From HXMU1420-2 sp034670145 (GTDB taxonomy: Bacteria; Pseudomonadota; Alphaproteobacteria; Rhodobacterales; Rhodobacteraceae): a stretch of 64,000 nucleotides of DNA. Location: NCBI GenBank assembly GCA_034670145.1, contig JAXMOA010000009.1, positions 159,679 to 223,678 of the forward strand. Reading direction: 5' to 3'. The notes beneath the pieces are model-generated. The model did no database searches, was not told the origin of the DNA, and saw nothing but the letters and a program-made list of their open reading frames with translations. Below, piece after piece: positions 26,554-35,281 of this stretch (position 1 is its first letter; each line of letters opens with the position of its first letter). The position numbers and the translations under genes were made by a program.

Positions 26554-26976
26554 TCAGCCGCCGCAGCCGCCAATGGTCACTTTGACATTCGCCTTGGCCA
26601 TCTGGAACGAACCGTCTTCCATCTGGGCCACCGCCACGACATTCTGTGTCGTCGCCAGTCGAATGCGCGTCGACGCACTGCGCGAACCGCTCAGCGGGCC
26701 AAATTTGAAGGTCGCCACATTCGGCACCGGGTTGCCATCCGCATAGATCGTGATCGCAACCGCACCGGGCGCGCTCACCTTGATTGGTACCGTATTGCCA
26801 TTCTCTGCGATCTCTGGCGCTGTCAGGTCAATTGCCCCCTCGCCCAGATCCGCACCCCCTGTGAGTTCCGCGATTGCATCATCCGTCAGGCTCGCAAAGG
26901 CAGGCAGGCCGATCATACTCGCGCCTGCGAATGCGCCCCCGCCAATGACCAGCAATTTGCGCCGTGTCAGGTCCAT
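26554..26976 (-). CDS. soxY: SoxY, sulfur carrier protein
   Basis: The 140-residue protein has a Tat leader (LTRRKLLVIGGGAFAGASM) and ends in the swinging-arm motif GGCGG, whose Cys carries thiosulfate and its intermediates through the Sox cycle. The mature part has the Ig-like strands expected for SoxY. GGAG lies six bases before the ATG. The gene is followed by soxZ and preceded by soxX in the soxXYZA operon. The export of SoxZ depends on this leader. Confidence 0.96.
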   Translation of the reverse strand: MDLTRRKLLVIGGGAFAGASMIGLPAFASLTDDAIAELTGGADLGEGAIDLTAPEIAENGNTVPIKVSAPGAVAITIYADGNPVPNVATFKFGPLSGSRSASTRIRLATTQNVVAVAQMEDGSFQMAKANVKVTIGGCGG

Positions 26977-26996
26977 GTCATGCTCCAGTTCAAACG

Positions 26997-27452
26997 TTAG
27001 TCTTCTTTCAGCGTCATCAGATAGGCGATCACATCCTCGACCTGCTGCGCAGTCAGAATGCTTTTGCCCGCGAAATCGTCCAATGGCCGTTCATAGCCAC
27101 TGTCAATGTAAAACGCCGGCATGATCGTGCCCTCAAACATCTGCTTGGAATTGGTGACAATGCCGCGCAGTTCCGCCTCACTCCAGCGATCAGCCACACC
27201 ATCCATGGGCGGCCCGACCTCTCCGTGAAAGCTTTCTTCGCTCAGGTCCGCATTGGTGTGACAAGCCAGGCAATTGCCCTGTTTTCGATTGGCAAACACC
27301 GCCCGACCAGCAACCGGATCACCGGCAACCCCGGTCAGCGACGCTGCAACCGTTCCGTCGACATAGGCCACCTCTGTCGGTTTGACCATCTCCGCCCAGC
27401 CTGCTGTCGCGCTCAACGCGGCCACAGCGACCAGTCCCATAGCGTATTTCAT
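26997..27452 (-). CDS. soxX: SoxX, monohaem cytochrome c
   Basis: The 151-residue protein has a signal peptide (MGLVAVAALSATAGWAE), one haem motif CLACHTNAD, and a distal Met region (FEGTIMPAFYI). It forms the SoxAX complex and passes electrons on from the attachment of thiosulfate to SoxY. The start at 27452 is supported by GGGGAGG four bases upstream. It is the first gene of soxXYZA and has a 152-base promoter region with a SoxR-type dyad. Confidence 0.95.
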   Translation of the reverse strand: MKYAMGLVAVAALSATAGWAEMVKPTEVAYVDGTVAASLTGVAGDPVAGRAVFANRKQGNCLACHTNADLSEESFHGEVGPPMDGVADRWSEAELRGIVTNSKQMFEGTIMPAFYIDSGYERPLDDFAGKSILTAQQVEDVIAYLMTLKED

Positions 27453-27528
27453 GTATCCTCCCCTGGACGATTCTTGCGTCTCGGATTTGATCACCCTAGC
27501 GCAGGAATCCGTAAAATCGCAACAACAA

Positions 27529-27544
27529 ATTCGATTAATTGAAT
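27529..27544. promoter_or_regulatory. Candidate SoxR operator upstream of soxX
   Basis: ATTCGATTAATTGAAT is a 16-base dyad with 14 of 16 symmetric positions, in the 152-base gap between soxW and soxX and 76 bases before the soxX start. Downstream of it on the coding strand are a TTGCGA and a TAGGGT about 18 bases apart, a plausible promoter. Confidence 0.68.
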
Positions 27545-27604
27545 TTTTGTATTTGTTCGAAAAATGCTGCCATCACGCATCTTTTGTTTGCAGGCGCAGC
27601 ATTT

Positions 27605-28165
27605 TCAGCCATTTTGTTCTGAGAACTTGCGCGCGTGGTACTTCTGAAACGGCTCATCGCTGTCATAGCCCTTCTCAACCACCCAGGTCAGCATGTTCAA
27701 CGTCGTCCACTGACCAAACGCACCAGGCATATGCGCCACCGCCGCCTGAACGGCGCTCTGGCCATCCTCCACCTGTTCCGGCAGGAAATAAATGCTCGGC
27801 GTGAACAAGGCGCCCCAGCGTTTGACCATCTGCTTTTCAGTCAGAACAGTTCCGTCGAAATCGGTCATCTCGACATCACCAAACATGTTGATCTGCACCA
27901 CAAAATAGTTGTCCGTGATGTACTGGGCGATCTCCGGAACCACAAAAACCTCTTCGTGCATCTTCTTGCAATAGGTGCATCCACGCTGCTCGACCAATAG
28001 CATCAGCCGCTTGCCCTCTGCATTGGCCTCGGCCAGATCCTCGGACAGATCCTTGAACGTGTCCCGCATCCACGGCTCTTTGTGCAGACCGTCATCGCCC
28101 AGCTCGGCCGCAAAGCCCGCGCCGGCAAACAGCACGGTCATCACCAAAATCATTCTACGCAGCAT
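27605..28165 (-). CDS. soxW: SoxW, periplasmic thioredoxin-like protein
   Basis: The 186-residue protein has a signal peptide (MILVMTVLFAGAGFAAE) and a thioredoxin-type redox site CTYCKKMHEEV near residue 67. A FDGTVLTEKQMVKRWG segment and a cis-Pro-containing FTPSIYF strand follow. It accepts electrons from the membrane protein SoxV and keeps the Sox sulfur carrier reactivatable. GGAGG lies seven bases before the ATG. The gene follows soxV by 15 bases. Confidence 0.93.
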   Translation of the reverse strand: MLRRMILVMTVLFAGAGFAAELGDDGLHKEPWMRDTFKDLSEDLAEANAEGKRLMLLVEQRGCTYCKKMHEEVFVVPEIAQYITDNYFVVQINMFGDVEMTDFDGTVLTEKQMVKRWGALFTPSIYFLPEQVEDGQSAVQAAVAHMPGAFGQWTTLNMLTWVVEKGYDSDEPFQKYHARKFSEQNG

Positions 28166-28180
28166 CAGAAATCCTCCCTA

Positions 28181-28921
28181 TTACCCAATCGCGCCAAACC
28201 ACGAAAAGTTCTCCAGCATCCATTGCGCAATCACGTTGATAGAGTTTGTGGCAATCAACACCCCAAACACGATCAACAGCACGCCCATCCCTTTCTCGAT
28301 CACCCCCAGATGCCTGCGAAACCGGCTCATCCAGGACATGAACGGCCCGATGAAAAACGCGGCCAGAATAAATGGCAGGGTCATTCCCAGCCCATAAGCC
28401 ACCAGCAAGGCGGCCCCCTGCCCGGCGCTCTCCTGCCCCGCCGCAGTAAACAAAATCGCCGCCAGAACCGGCCCCACACAGGGCGTCCACCCAAAGGCAA
28501 AGGCAAACCCGATCACATAGGCCCCCAACAGGCCAACATTCGAGGTATCCCCCGCATCCGCCCGAAACTGCCGGTACAGGAACCCGATGCGCACCACCCC
28601 AAGGAAGTGCAGACCCATCGCAATGATCAAAGCCGCCGCCAGCCATCGCAGCACGTCGAAATATTCCCGCAACAGCTGCCCGAACAAGGTCGCCGTCACC
28701 CCCAGCCCGACAAAGACCGTCAGAACCCCCAGCGAAAACAAGCACGCCGCCAGAACGGCCCGCACCCGAACCGCCCGCGAAATCTCGGCCTCCGCCGAAA
28801 TCTGGTTCATCCCGACCCCGGCCAGATAACTCAGGTAAAACGGAACAATCGGCAGGATACAGGGCGACAGAAAGGACAAAAGCCCGGCCAGATACGCCCC
28901 CAGAAACGTGACATCAAACAT
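28181..28921 (-). CDS. soxV: SoxV, CcdA-type thiol-disulfide transporter
   Basis: The 246-residue inner-membrane protein has six or so hydrophobic helices and the two CcdA cysteine helices (SFLSPCILPIVPFYL near residue 21, FGWTPCVGPVLAAI near residue 145). It moves reducing equivalents from cytoplasmic thioredoxin to SoxW. It is the first gene of the reverse soxVW pair and starts 70 bases from the operator region shared with soxS. Confidence 0.94.
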   Translation of the reverse strand: MFDVTFLGAYLAGLLSFLSPCILPIVPFYLSYLAGVGMNQISAEAEISRAVRVRAVLAACLFSLGVLTVFVGLGVTATLFGQLLREYFDVLRWLAAALIIAMGLHFLGVVRIGFLYRQFRADAGDTSNVGLLGAYVIGFAFAFGWTPCVGPVLAAILFTAAGQESAGQGAALLVAYGLGMTLPFILAAFFIGPFMSWMSRFRRHLGVIEKGMGVLLIVFGVLIATNSINVIAQWMLENFSWFGAIG

Positions 28922-28991
28922 GGCAATCCCAGCCCTGGCGCGTCGCCTCAGGCAATACAGGCCAAGGCAACAGCGCCCTTGACCTCAAAAC

Positions 28992-29007
28992 ATTCATAAA
29001 TTAGATT
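28992..29007. promoter_or_regulatory. Candidate SoxR operator between soxV and soxS
   Basis: ATTCATAAATTAGATT is a weaker match to the ATTC-n8-GAAT pattern seen at soxB, soxX and soxG. The overlapping segment CATAAATTAGATTATG has 12 of 16 symmetric positions. It lies 70 bases before soxV and 36 before soxS, so one bound dimer could control both directions, including the soxR gene itself. Confidence 0.5.
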
Positions 29008-29043
29008 ATGAGAAGGTGTAACATCTGTCAATTGAAGCGCGCA

Positions 29044-29412
29044 ATGCATTTCGTGAAATCTCTGGCCTGCCTGCTGATGCTCAGCCTGCCGGTGCCCGCA
29101 TGGGCCCAGGCCTATCTGCTCATGGCCGAGGAAAACGGCTGCTATTGGTGCGCCCGATGGAACGACGAAATCGCGCCGATCTACCCCAAAACCGCCGAAG
29201 GCCGCACGCTACCGCTCAAACGCTATGACCTTCACGGGCAAAGCCCCGATGTGATTTTCGCCAAACCGGTCCACTACACCCCCACCTTCATAGTCATTCA
29301 GGACGGAAAAGAGGCAGGCCGCATAGAAGGCTACCCCGGCGAAGACTTTTTTTGGGGCATGCTCCTCATGCTCATACAACGCGCCAACATACCCTTGGAT
29401 CAGCAAAGCTAA
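29044..29412 (+). CDS. soxS: SoxS, periplasmic thioredoxin-fold protein
   Basis: The 122-residue protein has a signal peptide (VKSLACLLMLSLPVPAWAQ) and a redox-active CYWCARWNDEIAPIY motif. SoxS of Paracoccus reactivates the SoxY sulfur carrier. I start at 29044 because this gives a normal leader; the upstream ATG at 29008 would add a Cys-containing 12-residue extension and overlap the operator. No strong ribosome site is visible for either. soxR follows after six bases. Confidence 0.88.
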   Translation: MHFVKSLACLLMLSLPVPAWAQAYLLMAEENGCYWCARWNDEIAPIYPKTAEGRTLPLKRYDLHGQSPDVIFAKPVHYTPTFIVIQDGKEAGRIEGYPGEDFFWGMLLMLIQRANIPLDQQS

Positions 29413-29418
29413 CCCTTT

Positions 29419-29802
29419 ATGAACATCCCCGTGACGTCTGAAACATCCCCCCCCGAGTCGACCAAGTCCCGACTGCCCGTGTTCGACAAGAACATGTGCG
29501 CAGAGGATATGGAAAAAATGATGCTGAACGCACAGCGGGCCTCCAACTTCCTCAAGGCGATCAGCCACGAAGGTCGGCTGATGATCCTGTGCCAGCTCGC
29601 ATCCGGCGAAAAATCCGTCACCGAACTCGAAGAATTGCTCTCCGCGCGCCAGGCGGCCGTGTCCCAACAGCTCACCCGCTTGCGGCTCGAAGGGCTGGTC
29701 ACACCCCGGCGCGAAGGCAAAACAATATTCTATAGCTTGACAGACAACCGTCCGAACCAAATCATCGAGGTGGTATACGACCTGTTTTGCAGGGAAGATT
29801 GA
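29419..29802 (+). CDS. soxR: SoxR, ArsR-family sulfane-responsive repressor
   Basis: The 127-residue regulator has the ArsR winged helix: SNFLKAISHEGRLMILCQL, a recognition helix LSARQAAVSQQLTRLRLEGLV and the wing PRREGKTIFYSL. Two cysteines, near residues 58 (ILCQL) and 124 (DLFCRED), match the pair that forms a polysulfide bridge in characterised SoxR proteins and releases DNA when sulfane is present. It follows soxS closely and lacks a clear ribosome site, so it is probably coupled to soxS. The AT-rich dyads upstream of soxB, soxX, soxG and soxS are its likely targets. Confidence 0.92.
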   Translation: MNIPVTSETSPPESTKSRLPVFDKNMCAEDMEKMMLNAQRASNFLKAISHEGRLMILCQLASGEKSVTELEELLSARQAAVSQQLTRLRLEGLVTPRREGKTIFYSLTDNRPNQIIEVVYDLFCRED

Positions 29803-29843
29803 CCGGGCGATAATCCCACCGGGCGATCTCAGGGAGGAGCGGG

Positions 29844-30896
29844 ATGTTGGATGCGATTGGCGACGCCAACGCAGCGGCCCTGATCGGGCTGTTGGGTGGC
29901 ATCGCGCTTGGCCTTGCAGCACGGATCGGTCGGTTTTGCACCCTTGGCGCGATCGAAGACTACCTCTATGGGGCCGATGACCTCAGATTGCGCATGTGGG
30001 GCGTTGCCCTGGGCGTTGCCATCATCGGCACCCATCTGGCGCAGGCCACAGGGCATTTCGACATCGCGCAAACCGCCTACCTGGACCGCATATGGGCGCC
30101 GCTGGGCACCATCATCGGCGGGCTGATGTTCGGCTATGGCATGGCCCTCAGCGGCAATTGCGGCTACGGCGCCCTGGCCCGCCTTGGCGGAGGCGACCTG
30201 CGCTCGTTCCTGATCGTGCTGGTGATGGGCCTGTCCGCCTATTTCGTCATGTCCGGCCCCCTCGCCCTGCTGCGGGTCCGCCTGATACCGGCAGACACAG
30301 GCGCCCAAACCCCACAGGGGCTGTCCCAGCTTCTGGCCAATCACGGCATCGCGCCACTGACAACCGCGCTGGTCGTGGGCGGCGCTATCCTGCTGCTCTC
30401 GCTTTGGAAATCCGAAATGCGCCGCGCGCCCGGTCATATCTTCTGGGGCTTTATCGTCGGCTTGGCCATCGTCTCGGGCTGGGTCGGAACCTATTGGGTC
30501 GCCACCACCGGCTTTGACGCAGAGCCGGTGCGCACCCATACCTTCGCCGTCCCGATCGGCGACACGCTGTTTTACTCCATGACCGCCTCAGGCAACACAC
30601 TCTCCTTCAGCGTCGGCTCCATTGTCGGCGTCGTCCTGGGCGCAACCTTGGGATCCTACTCAAAAGGACACTTCCGCTGGGAGGCCTGCGATGACCCCCG
30701 CGAACTCGGCCGCCAGATCTTTGGCGCGGCCCTGATGGGGCCCGGCGCCGTGCTGGCCGTCGGCTGTAGTGTCGGCCAGGGCCTGTCCGCGTTCTCAGTG
30801 CTCGCCTTCAGCGCCCCGATTGCCATGCTCGCCATCTTTGCCGGAGCCGCCATCGGCCTGCGCCAGCTCATTCTGGGGCTGGTCTCCCCTCACTGA
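29844..30896 (+). CDS. YeeE/YedE-type thiosulfate permease (SoxT-like)
   Basis: The 350-residue membrane protein has about nine hydrophobic segments and the three pore cysteines of YeeE/SoxT proteins: Cys32 in GRFCTLGA, Cys106 in ALSGNCGYGAL and Cys308 in AVGCSVGQGLS. YeeE imports thiosulfate through such Cys relays; SoxT1/SoxT2 are sox-linked homologues. A strong GGGAGGAG lies before the ATG, 41 bases after soxR on the same strand. It probably brings thiosulfate or sulfane into the cytoplasm, supplying SoxR with its signal or cells with sulfur. Confidence 0.9.
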   Translation: MLDAIGDANAAALIGLLGGIALGLAARIGRFCTLGAIEDYLYGADDLRLRMWGVALGVAIIGTHLAQATGHFDIAQTAYLDRIWAPLGTIIGGLMFGYGMALSGNCGYGALARLGGGDLRSFLIVLVMGLSAYFVMSGPLALLRVRLIPADTGAQTPQGLSQLLANHGIAPLTTALVVGGAILLLSLWKSEMRRAPGHIFWGFIVGLAIVSGWVGTYWVATTGFDAEPVRTHTFAVPIGDTLFYSMTASGNTLSFSVGSIVGVVLGATLGSYSKGHFRWEACDDPRELGRQIFGAALMGPGAVLAVGCSVGQGLSAFSVLAFSAPIAMLAIFAGAAIGLRQLILGLVSPH

Positions 30897-30928
30897 CAAC
30901 CGCACAACCGGCCTGCCGCAAAATTCGA

Positions 30929-30962
30929 AAACCCGCGCCGCTCAAGGCGGTTTCACGGGTTT
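30929..30962. terminator. Hairpin between soxT-like gene and alaX
   Basis: AAACCCG (30929-30935) pairs with CGGGTTT (30956-30962), with an inner CCGC/GCGG stem. It lies between two convergent genes and could act in both directions; a T-run is short. Confidence 0.5.
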
Positions 30963-30973
30963 CGCACTATGCG

Positions 30974-31696
30974 TTAGTCCTCCAGATGGACATAGACCCG
31001 CCGGTTCACCTTGCCCTTCTTCTCGACCTTGCCCAGCCGGATTCGCCCGATCTCAGAGGTCCGGGCCACATGGGTGCCACCACAGGGCTGCAAATCAACC
31101 TGGCTTTCCCCCTCTCCGATCCGCACCAGCCGCACACGACCAGCCCCGCTCGGCGGCGCCACCGACATGGTCTTCACCAGTCCGGGATTGGCCGCCAGCT
31201 CTTCATCCGTGATCCAGCTTTCGCTGATCTCCAGATCCCGGTCGATCAGCGCCTGCAAAGCCGCCTCAAGCGCGGGCTTGTCTGACGGAGGCTCCGGCAT
31301 CGCAAAATCCAACCGGCCTTTCTCAGCCCCAACAGCCCCGCCCGACACCGGCAGCGGAATCACGACCGAGAGCAAATGCAAACAGCTGTGCATCCGCATA
31401 TGACCATACCGCCGCTCCCAATCCAGCTCCTGCGCGACCTCGTCACCAACAGCCGGCACCGCCGCGCCCTCTGCCGGCACCAGCACCACCTGCCCCGCCT
31501 CGCCCTTGACCGCAGTGGCAATCGGCGTCTCACCGCCATCCCAGCACAACAGGCCCCCGTCACCGGGTTGCCCCCCGCCAGTGGCGTAAAACAAACTGCG
31601 ATCCAAAACGACACCGCCCTCATCCGTAAGCGCCACAACTCTGGCCGTGGCCTCACGCACATAGGCGTCCTGCGCGTATAGCAATTCAGTGCTCAT
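30974..31696 (-). CDS. Alanyl-tRNA editing protein (AlaX-like)
   Basis: The 240-residue cytoplasmic protein resembles the free editing domain of alanyl-tRNA synthetase, which hydrolyses Ser-tRNA(Ala) or Gly-tRNA(Ala). Features are DRSLFYATGGGQPGDGG, the zinc-site start HMRMHSCLHLLSVV and the second zinc motif QPCGGTHVARTSEIG. The usual HTALH is HSCLH here. I start at 31696, where GGAGAGGG lies five bases upstream; this overlaps the MscS gene by 11 bases. The long upstream extension of the frame lies inside MscS coding sequence and is not real. Confidence 0.92.
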   Translation of the reverse strand: MSTELLYAQDAYVREATARVVALTDEGGVVLDRSLFYATGGGQPGDGGLLCWDGGETPIATAVKGEAGQVVLVPAEGAAVPAVGDEVAQELDWERRYGHMRMHSCLHLLSVVIPLPVSGGAVGAEKGRLDFAMPEPPSDKPALEAALQALIDRDLEISESWITDEELAANPGLVKTMSVAPPSGAGRVRLVRIGEGESQVDLQPCGGTHVARTSEIGRIRLGKVEKKGKVNRRVYVHLED

Positions 31697-34178
31697 CTGG
31701 ACCCTCTCCATCATCGTCTCCGGGCAATTGCATCTCTCGCGGCATCGGACGCCCGGCATCGCCGGACATGGACCCCTTTGGCGCCTTGGGATGCAATGTT
31801 TCCGGATTGCGCAGCCAGACATCGCGCTGCGCAAACGGAATCTCGATACCCGCCTCGGCAAAACGGGCATAGACCTGATGGTTCATTTCCGAACGCACCG
31901 ACATGACCCAATTGATATCCCGCAAAATCGCCCGCACCTCAAAGTTCAGGCTGTCAGCGCCAAACTCCTTGAACACGATGAAAGGCGCAGGGTTGGCCAA
32001 CACCATTGGGTGCGCCTCCGCAATCTCGCGCAAGATCCGCTCGACCTCCTGCGTGTCACTGCCATAGGCCACGCCCACCGGCAGGATCAGCCGCCCGATC
32101 GTATTGCCACGGGTGTAATTGGTGACTGTCCCGCTCACCAGATCCGAGTTCGGCAGGATCACATCCGACCGGTCAAAGGTTTCAATCCGGGTCGAGCGCA
32201 CCGAGATATCGCGCACGATCCCCATGTTGCCACTGACCTCGATCCAATCCCCCTCGGCCACCGGACGTTCGATCAACAGGATGATCCCGCTGACAAAGTT
32301 CGACACGATATTCTGCAAACCAAAACCAATGCCGACCGACAAGGCACCAGCCACAATCGCCAGAGACGACAGGTCAATCCCCGCCGTCGACACCGCAACC
32401 AGCGCCGCCAGAAAAACCCCGACATACCCGGTGCCCGAAACAACCGCATTCTGCCCCCCCTGATCCAGGGACGTGCGCGGCAAAAGGCTGTTTTTCAACG
32501 CCGACTGGAACATCCGGGTCAGCGTGTAGCCAATCACAAACACAACCGCAAAAGCCAGAAAATCCGCCGGAGAAATCCGGTTATTGCCAACCTGAACGCC
32601 TTGCAGGAACCGGTCCAGGATCTCGGTCAGGTCAGATGTCCGCGCGCCCCAGAACAACGCCATGATCGGCAAAGCCCCAAGCGCCAGCGCAAACCCCAAC
32701 AGGATCGGCACAACGCTGTTCTCTGCCGCTTCGGTATCCTGCCCCGAAATCCAGACGAATATGTCCCGCAGAAAGATCTGCAAAACCATCAGCAAACCAT
32801 AAAGCCCAAGCGTCTTGATAAACGGAAACAGGATCGCCTCGGCCATCGCGCTATATCCCGCCACCGCCAGAACCGGCGTCAGCAGCGCAACCAGCCCCGC
32901 GCTCAACCGAAACAGCTTGCCCGGCCCGATCCAGATCACGCCCGAACCGCGCACCGGCTCTGCGCCCTCAACCGCACGCTCCCGCGCCTCCCACACGCCC
33001 AGCATCCGCAGCCGCAGCACAACCAGCGCCCCGATCAAAATCACCGGCAAAGTGATCACCGCCCGCGTGTCTGGCGTGATCGTTTCGATCTGCTCAAACA
33101 GATCCACCATGTCATACAGCGTCAGGACAACGCCCAGCCACAGCACGTTGCGCCGCGCCGCTGGCCGGATTTGGGCGCTCACCCCAAAGACGTTATTGAC
33201 CTCAAGACGCGGATAGATCCGCTCGCCCAGCCACTGAAACCCAAAGACCAAAGCGGTCCAATAGGGCAACGAGCTCAGCACACGCTCCCCCCGGAAGCCC
33301 AGCACATTGCTGACCGAAATGCCCTGAATGATGATGTACACACCCGCCAGCGGCAACAGGATCCGCCCCAGCGAAATCAGAAACCCCCAGACCCCCAGAC
33401 CGCTGCTGGCAAACGACCGCATATAGGCCCCGGCCTGCTCGGCCCAACGCCGGCCCCGCAGCAGCAGCATCAGACCGATGCCCAGATAAAACAGCGCCTG
33501 AGGCAAGGTTGCCCGCAACAGCCTGGCCCGGGTCTGGTTGACCCAGTTGATCCGCGTCTCATTGGCCAGATCGGCCGCCGTCTCGCGCATACTGGACCAG
33601 GCTTCCGGCCACAGCGCCGGCTCCAAAGGAGACTCTGTCCGTTTCAGCAACGCCTGCCGCTGACGCTCGCGGATGATCCGGTCAATCTCGCGGATAATCC
33701 CGTTGGCCCGGCTATACGCCTGCGACGATACCACAACCGGCACCCGCAAGGTGGTGACCTGATCGTTCAGATTGCTGCGCAGTTGGGCCAGCTCCTCAGG
33801 CTCGCTCGCCCCTTCTTCGGGGGCCGGGCCCAGCGCCTCCAACTGCGACTGCAACGTCGCGATACGCGCAGAATTCTGCGTGCGCGCATTCTCGAAATCG
33901 TCGCGATATCTGACAATATCCGCGCGCACAGCCTCAAGCGCCAGCGTCGAGGCCCGCCCCGCTTCGATCGCGCTTTCCGCGCGCTTGGCTGTTTTCAGCC
34001 ATTCGTCAAAGTATTTCTGCTGCTCTGTGGTGATGATCTGGGCATCCGCCCCGCCCGGGCCGGCCAACACTGCGGCCAGCACCAGGGTCACCATCACAAT
34101 CACGCCACAGACATACCGGCGCAACCTGGCTTCCAACCCGTCAATCCTCGCGAACCCGAAACCAGATCTGCCTGTCAT
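31686..34178 (-). CDS. Large MscS-family mechanosensitive channel
   Basis: The 830-residue protein has a signal or first membrane segment (residues 18-40), a periplasmic helical region of about 170 residues rich in Arg, Glu and Gln (DUF3772-like), many membrane helices, and the MscS core near the C-terminus: GFGLQNIVSNFVSGIILLIERP and EGDWIEVSG, then DVILPNSDLVSGTVTNYTR. It probably protects against osmotic downshock. The ATG overlaps the cysK stop by four bases, so it may be co-transcribed with cysK, trgB and trgA. Confidence 0.92.
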   Translation of the reverse strand: MTGRSGFGFARIDGLEARLRRYVCGVIVMVTLVLAAVLAGPGGADAQIITTEQQKYFDEWLKTAKRAESAIEAGRASTLALEAVRADIVRYRDDFENARTQNSARIATLQSQLEALGPAPEEGASEPEELAQLRSNLNDQVTTLRVPVVVSSQAYSRANGIIREIDRIIRERQRQALLKRTESPLEPALWPEAWSSMRETAADLANETRINWVNQTRARLLRATLPQALFYLGIGLMLLLRGRRWAEQAGAYMRSFASSGLGVWGFLISLGRILLPLAGVYIIIQGISVSNVLGFRGERVLSSLPYWTALVFGFQWLGERIYPRLEVNNVFGVSAQIRPAARRNVLWLGVVLTLYDMVDLFEQIETITPDTRAVITLPVILIGALVVLRLRMLGVWEARERAVEGAEPVRGSGVIWIGPGKLFRLSAGLVALLTPVLAVAGYSAMAEAILFPFIKTLGLYGLLMVLQIFLRDIFVWISGQDTEAAENSVVPILLGFALALGALPIMALFWGARTSDLTEILDRFLQGVQVGNNRISPADFLAFAVVFVIGYTLTRMFQSALKNSLLPRTSLDQGGQNAVVSGTGYVGVFLAALVAVSTAGIDLSSLAIVAGALSVGIGFGLQNIVSNFVSGIILLIERPVAEGDWIEVSGNMGIVRDISVRSTRIETFDRSDVILPNSDLVSGTVTNYTRGNTIGRLILPVGVAYGSDTQEVERILREIAEAHPMVLANPAPFIVFKEFGADSLNFEVRAILRDINWVMSVRSEMNHQVYARFAEAGIEIPFAQRDVWLRNPETLHPKAPKGSMSGDAGRPMPREMQLPGDDDGEGPDEH

Positions 34179-35209
34179 GTCTCCACAAAGACCCCCGGTA
34201 TGCTCGCCGGAGCGGCCTCCATCCAATCCGGCACCGGCAGGTTCTTGGACCGCAAGAAATCCGGATTGTACAATTTGGACTGATACCGCGTGCCATAGTC
34301 ACACAAGATCGTCACAATCGTATGCCCCGGTCCCAGTTCGCGCGCCAGACGCACGGCCCCGGCAATATTGATCCCGGTCGAGCCGCCCATGCACAGGCCC
34401 TCGTCCTTCAACAGGTCAAATACATAAGGCAGCGCTTCTTCGTCCGGGATCTGATACATCATGTCCGGCCTGAACCCCTCCAGGTTCGCCGTGATCCGGC
34501 CCTGCCCGATTCCTTCGGTGATCGACCCGCCCTCGGGCTTCGCCTCTCCTTCGGAATACAGACCATACACCCCGGACCCCATCGGATCCGCCAGGGCAAT
34601 CTTCACCCCCTTGGGCTGCAATGCCATGCCAACACCCGCCAGCGTGCCGCCAGATCCGACAGCGGCGACAAACCCGTCAACCTTGCCCCCAGTCTGCTCC
34701 CAGATCTCGGGCCCGGTCGTTTCGATATGCGCCTGACGGTTGGCCACATTGTCAAACTGATTGGCCCAGATCGCCCCATTGGGCTCGCTTTGCGCCAATT
34801 CTGCGGCCAGCCGCTCGGAATAGCGGACATAGTTGTTGGGGTTGCGATAAGGCGCTGCCGGCACCTGCACCAACCGTGCCCCCGCCAGTCGCAGCATATC
34901 CTTCTTTTCCTGGCTCTGCGTTTCCGGGATGACAATCACCGTCTTGAACCCCATCGAGGCCCCAACCAACGCCAGCCCGATCCCGGTGTTGCCGGCCGTG
35001 CCCTCCACAATCGTGCCGCCCGGCTTCAAATCACCACGCGCAATCGCATCCTTGATGATATACAAAGCTGCCCGGTCCTTGACCGACTGACCCGGATTCA
35101 TGAACTCGGCCTTGCCGAGGATCTCGCAACCGGTTTCTTCACTGGCTTTGACCAGGCGGATCAAAGGGGTATGGCCGACCGCATCGGCCAGATCGCGTGC
35201 AATGCGCAT
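34175..35209 (-). CDS. cysK: Cysteine synthase A
   Basis: The 344-residue PLP enzyme makes cysteine from O-acetylserine and sulfide. The PLP Lys lies in NPGQSVKDRAA, and the phosphate-binding loop in VEGTAGNTGIGLAL; GFRPDMMYQIPDEEA and CMGGSTGINIAGAVRLA are typical. I start at 35209, where GGGAG lies six bases upstream. In Rhodobacter sphaeroides trgA, trgB and cysK form a locus whose extra copies give tellurite resistance; the same three genes in the same neighbourhood occur here. It also links to the sulfur metabolism upstream. Confidence 0.95.
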   Translation of the reverse strand: MRIARDLADAVGHTPLIRLVKASEETGCEILGKAEFMNPGQSVKDRAALYIIKDAIARGDLKPGGTIVEGTAGNTGIGLALVGASMGFKTVIVIPETQSQEKKDMLRLAGARLVQVPAAPYRNPNNYVRYSERLAAELAQSEPNGAIWANQFDNVANRQAHIETTGPEIWEQTGGKVDGFVAAVGSGGTLAGVGMALQPKGVKIALADPMGSGVYGLYSEGEAKPEGGSITEGIGQGRITANLEGFRPDMMYQIPDEEALPYVFDLLKDEGLCMGGSTGINIAGAVRLARELGPGHTIVTILCDYGTRYQSKLYNPDFLRSKNLPVPDWMEAAPASIPGVFVET

Positions 35210-35281
35210 GATGTCTCCCAACATTTTGGCTCTGTCAGATGTAGCCTCGCTCCGATCTGACCTCAAGCGCTTCGCACCGCT

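Noticed and set aside
29008..29043. Upstream start for soxS
   Set aside because: It would add 12 residues including two cysteines before a normal signal peptide and directly abut the operator.
31689..34283. A forward open frame of 864 codons
   Set aside because: It mirrors the MscS channel gene on the other strand and has shadow-frame composition without domains.
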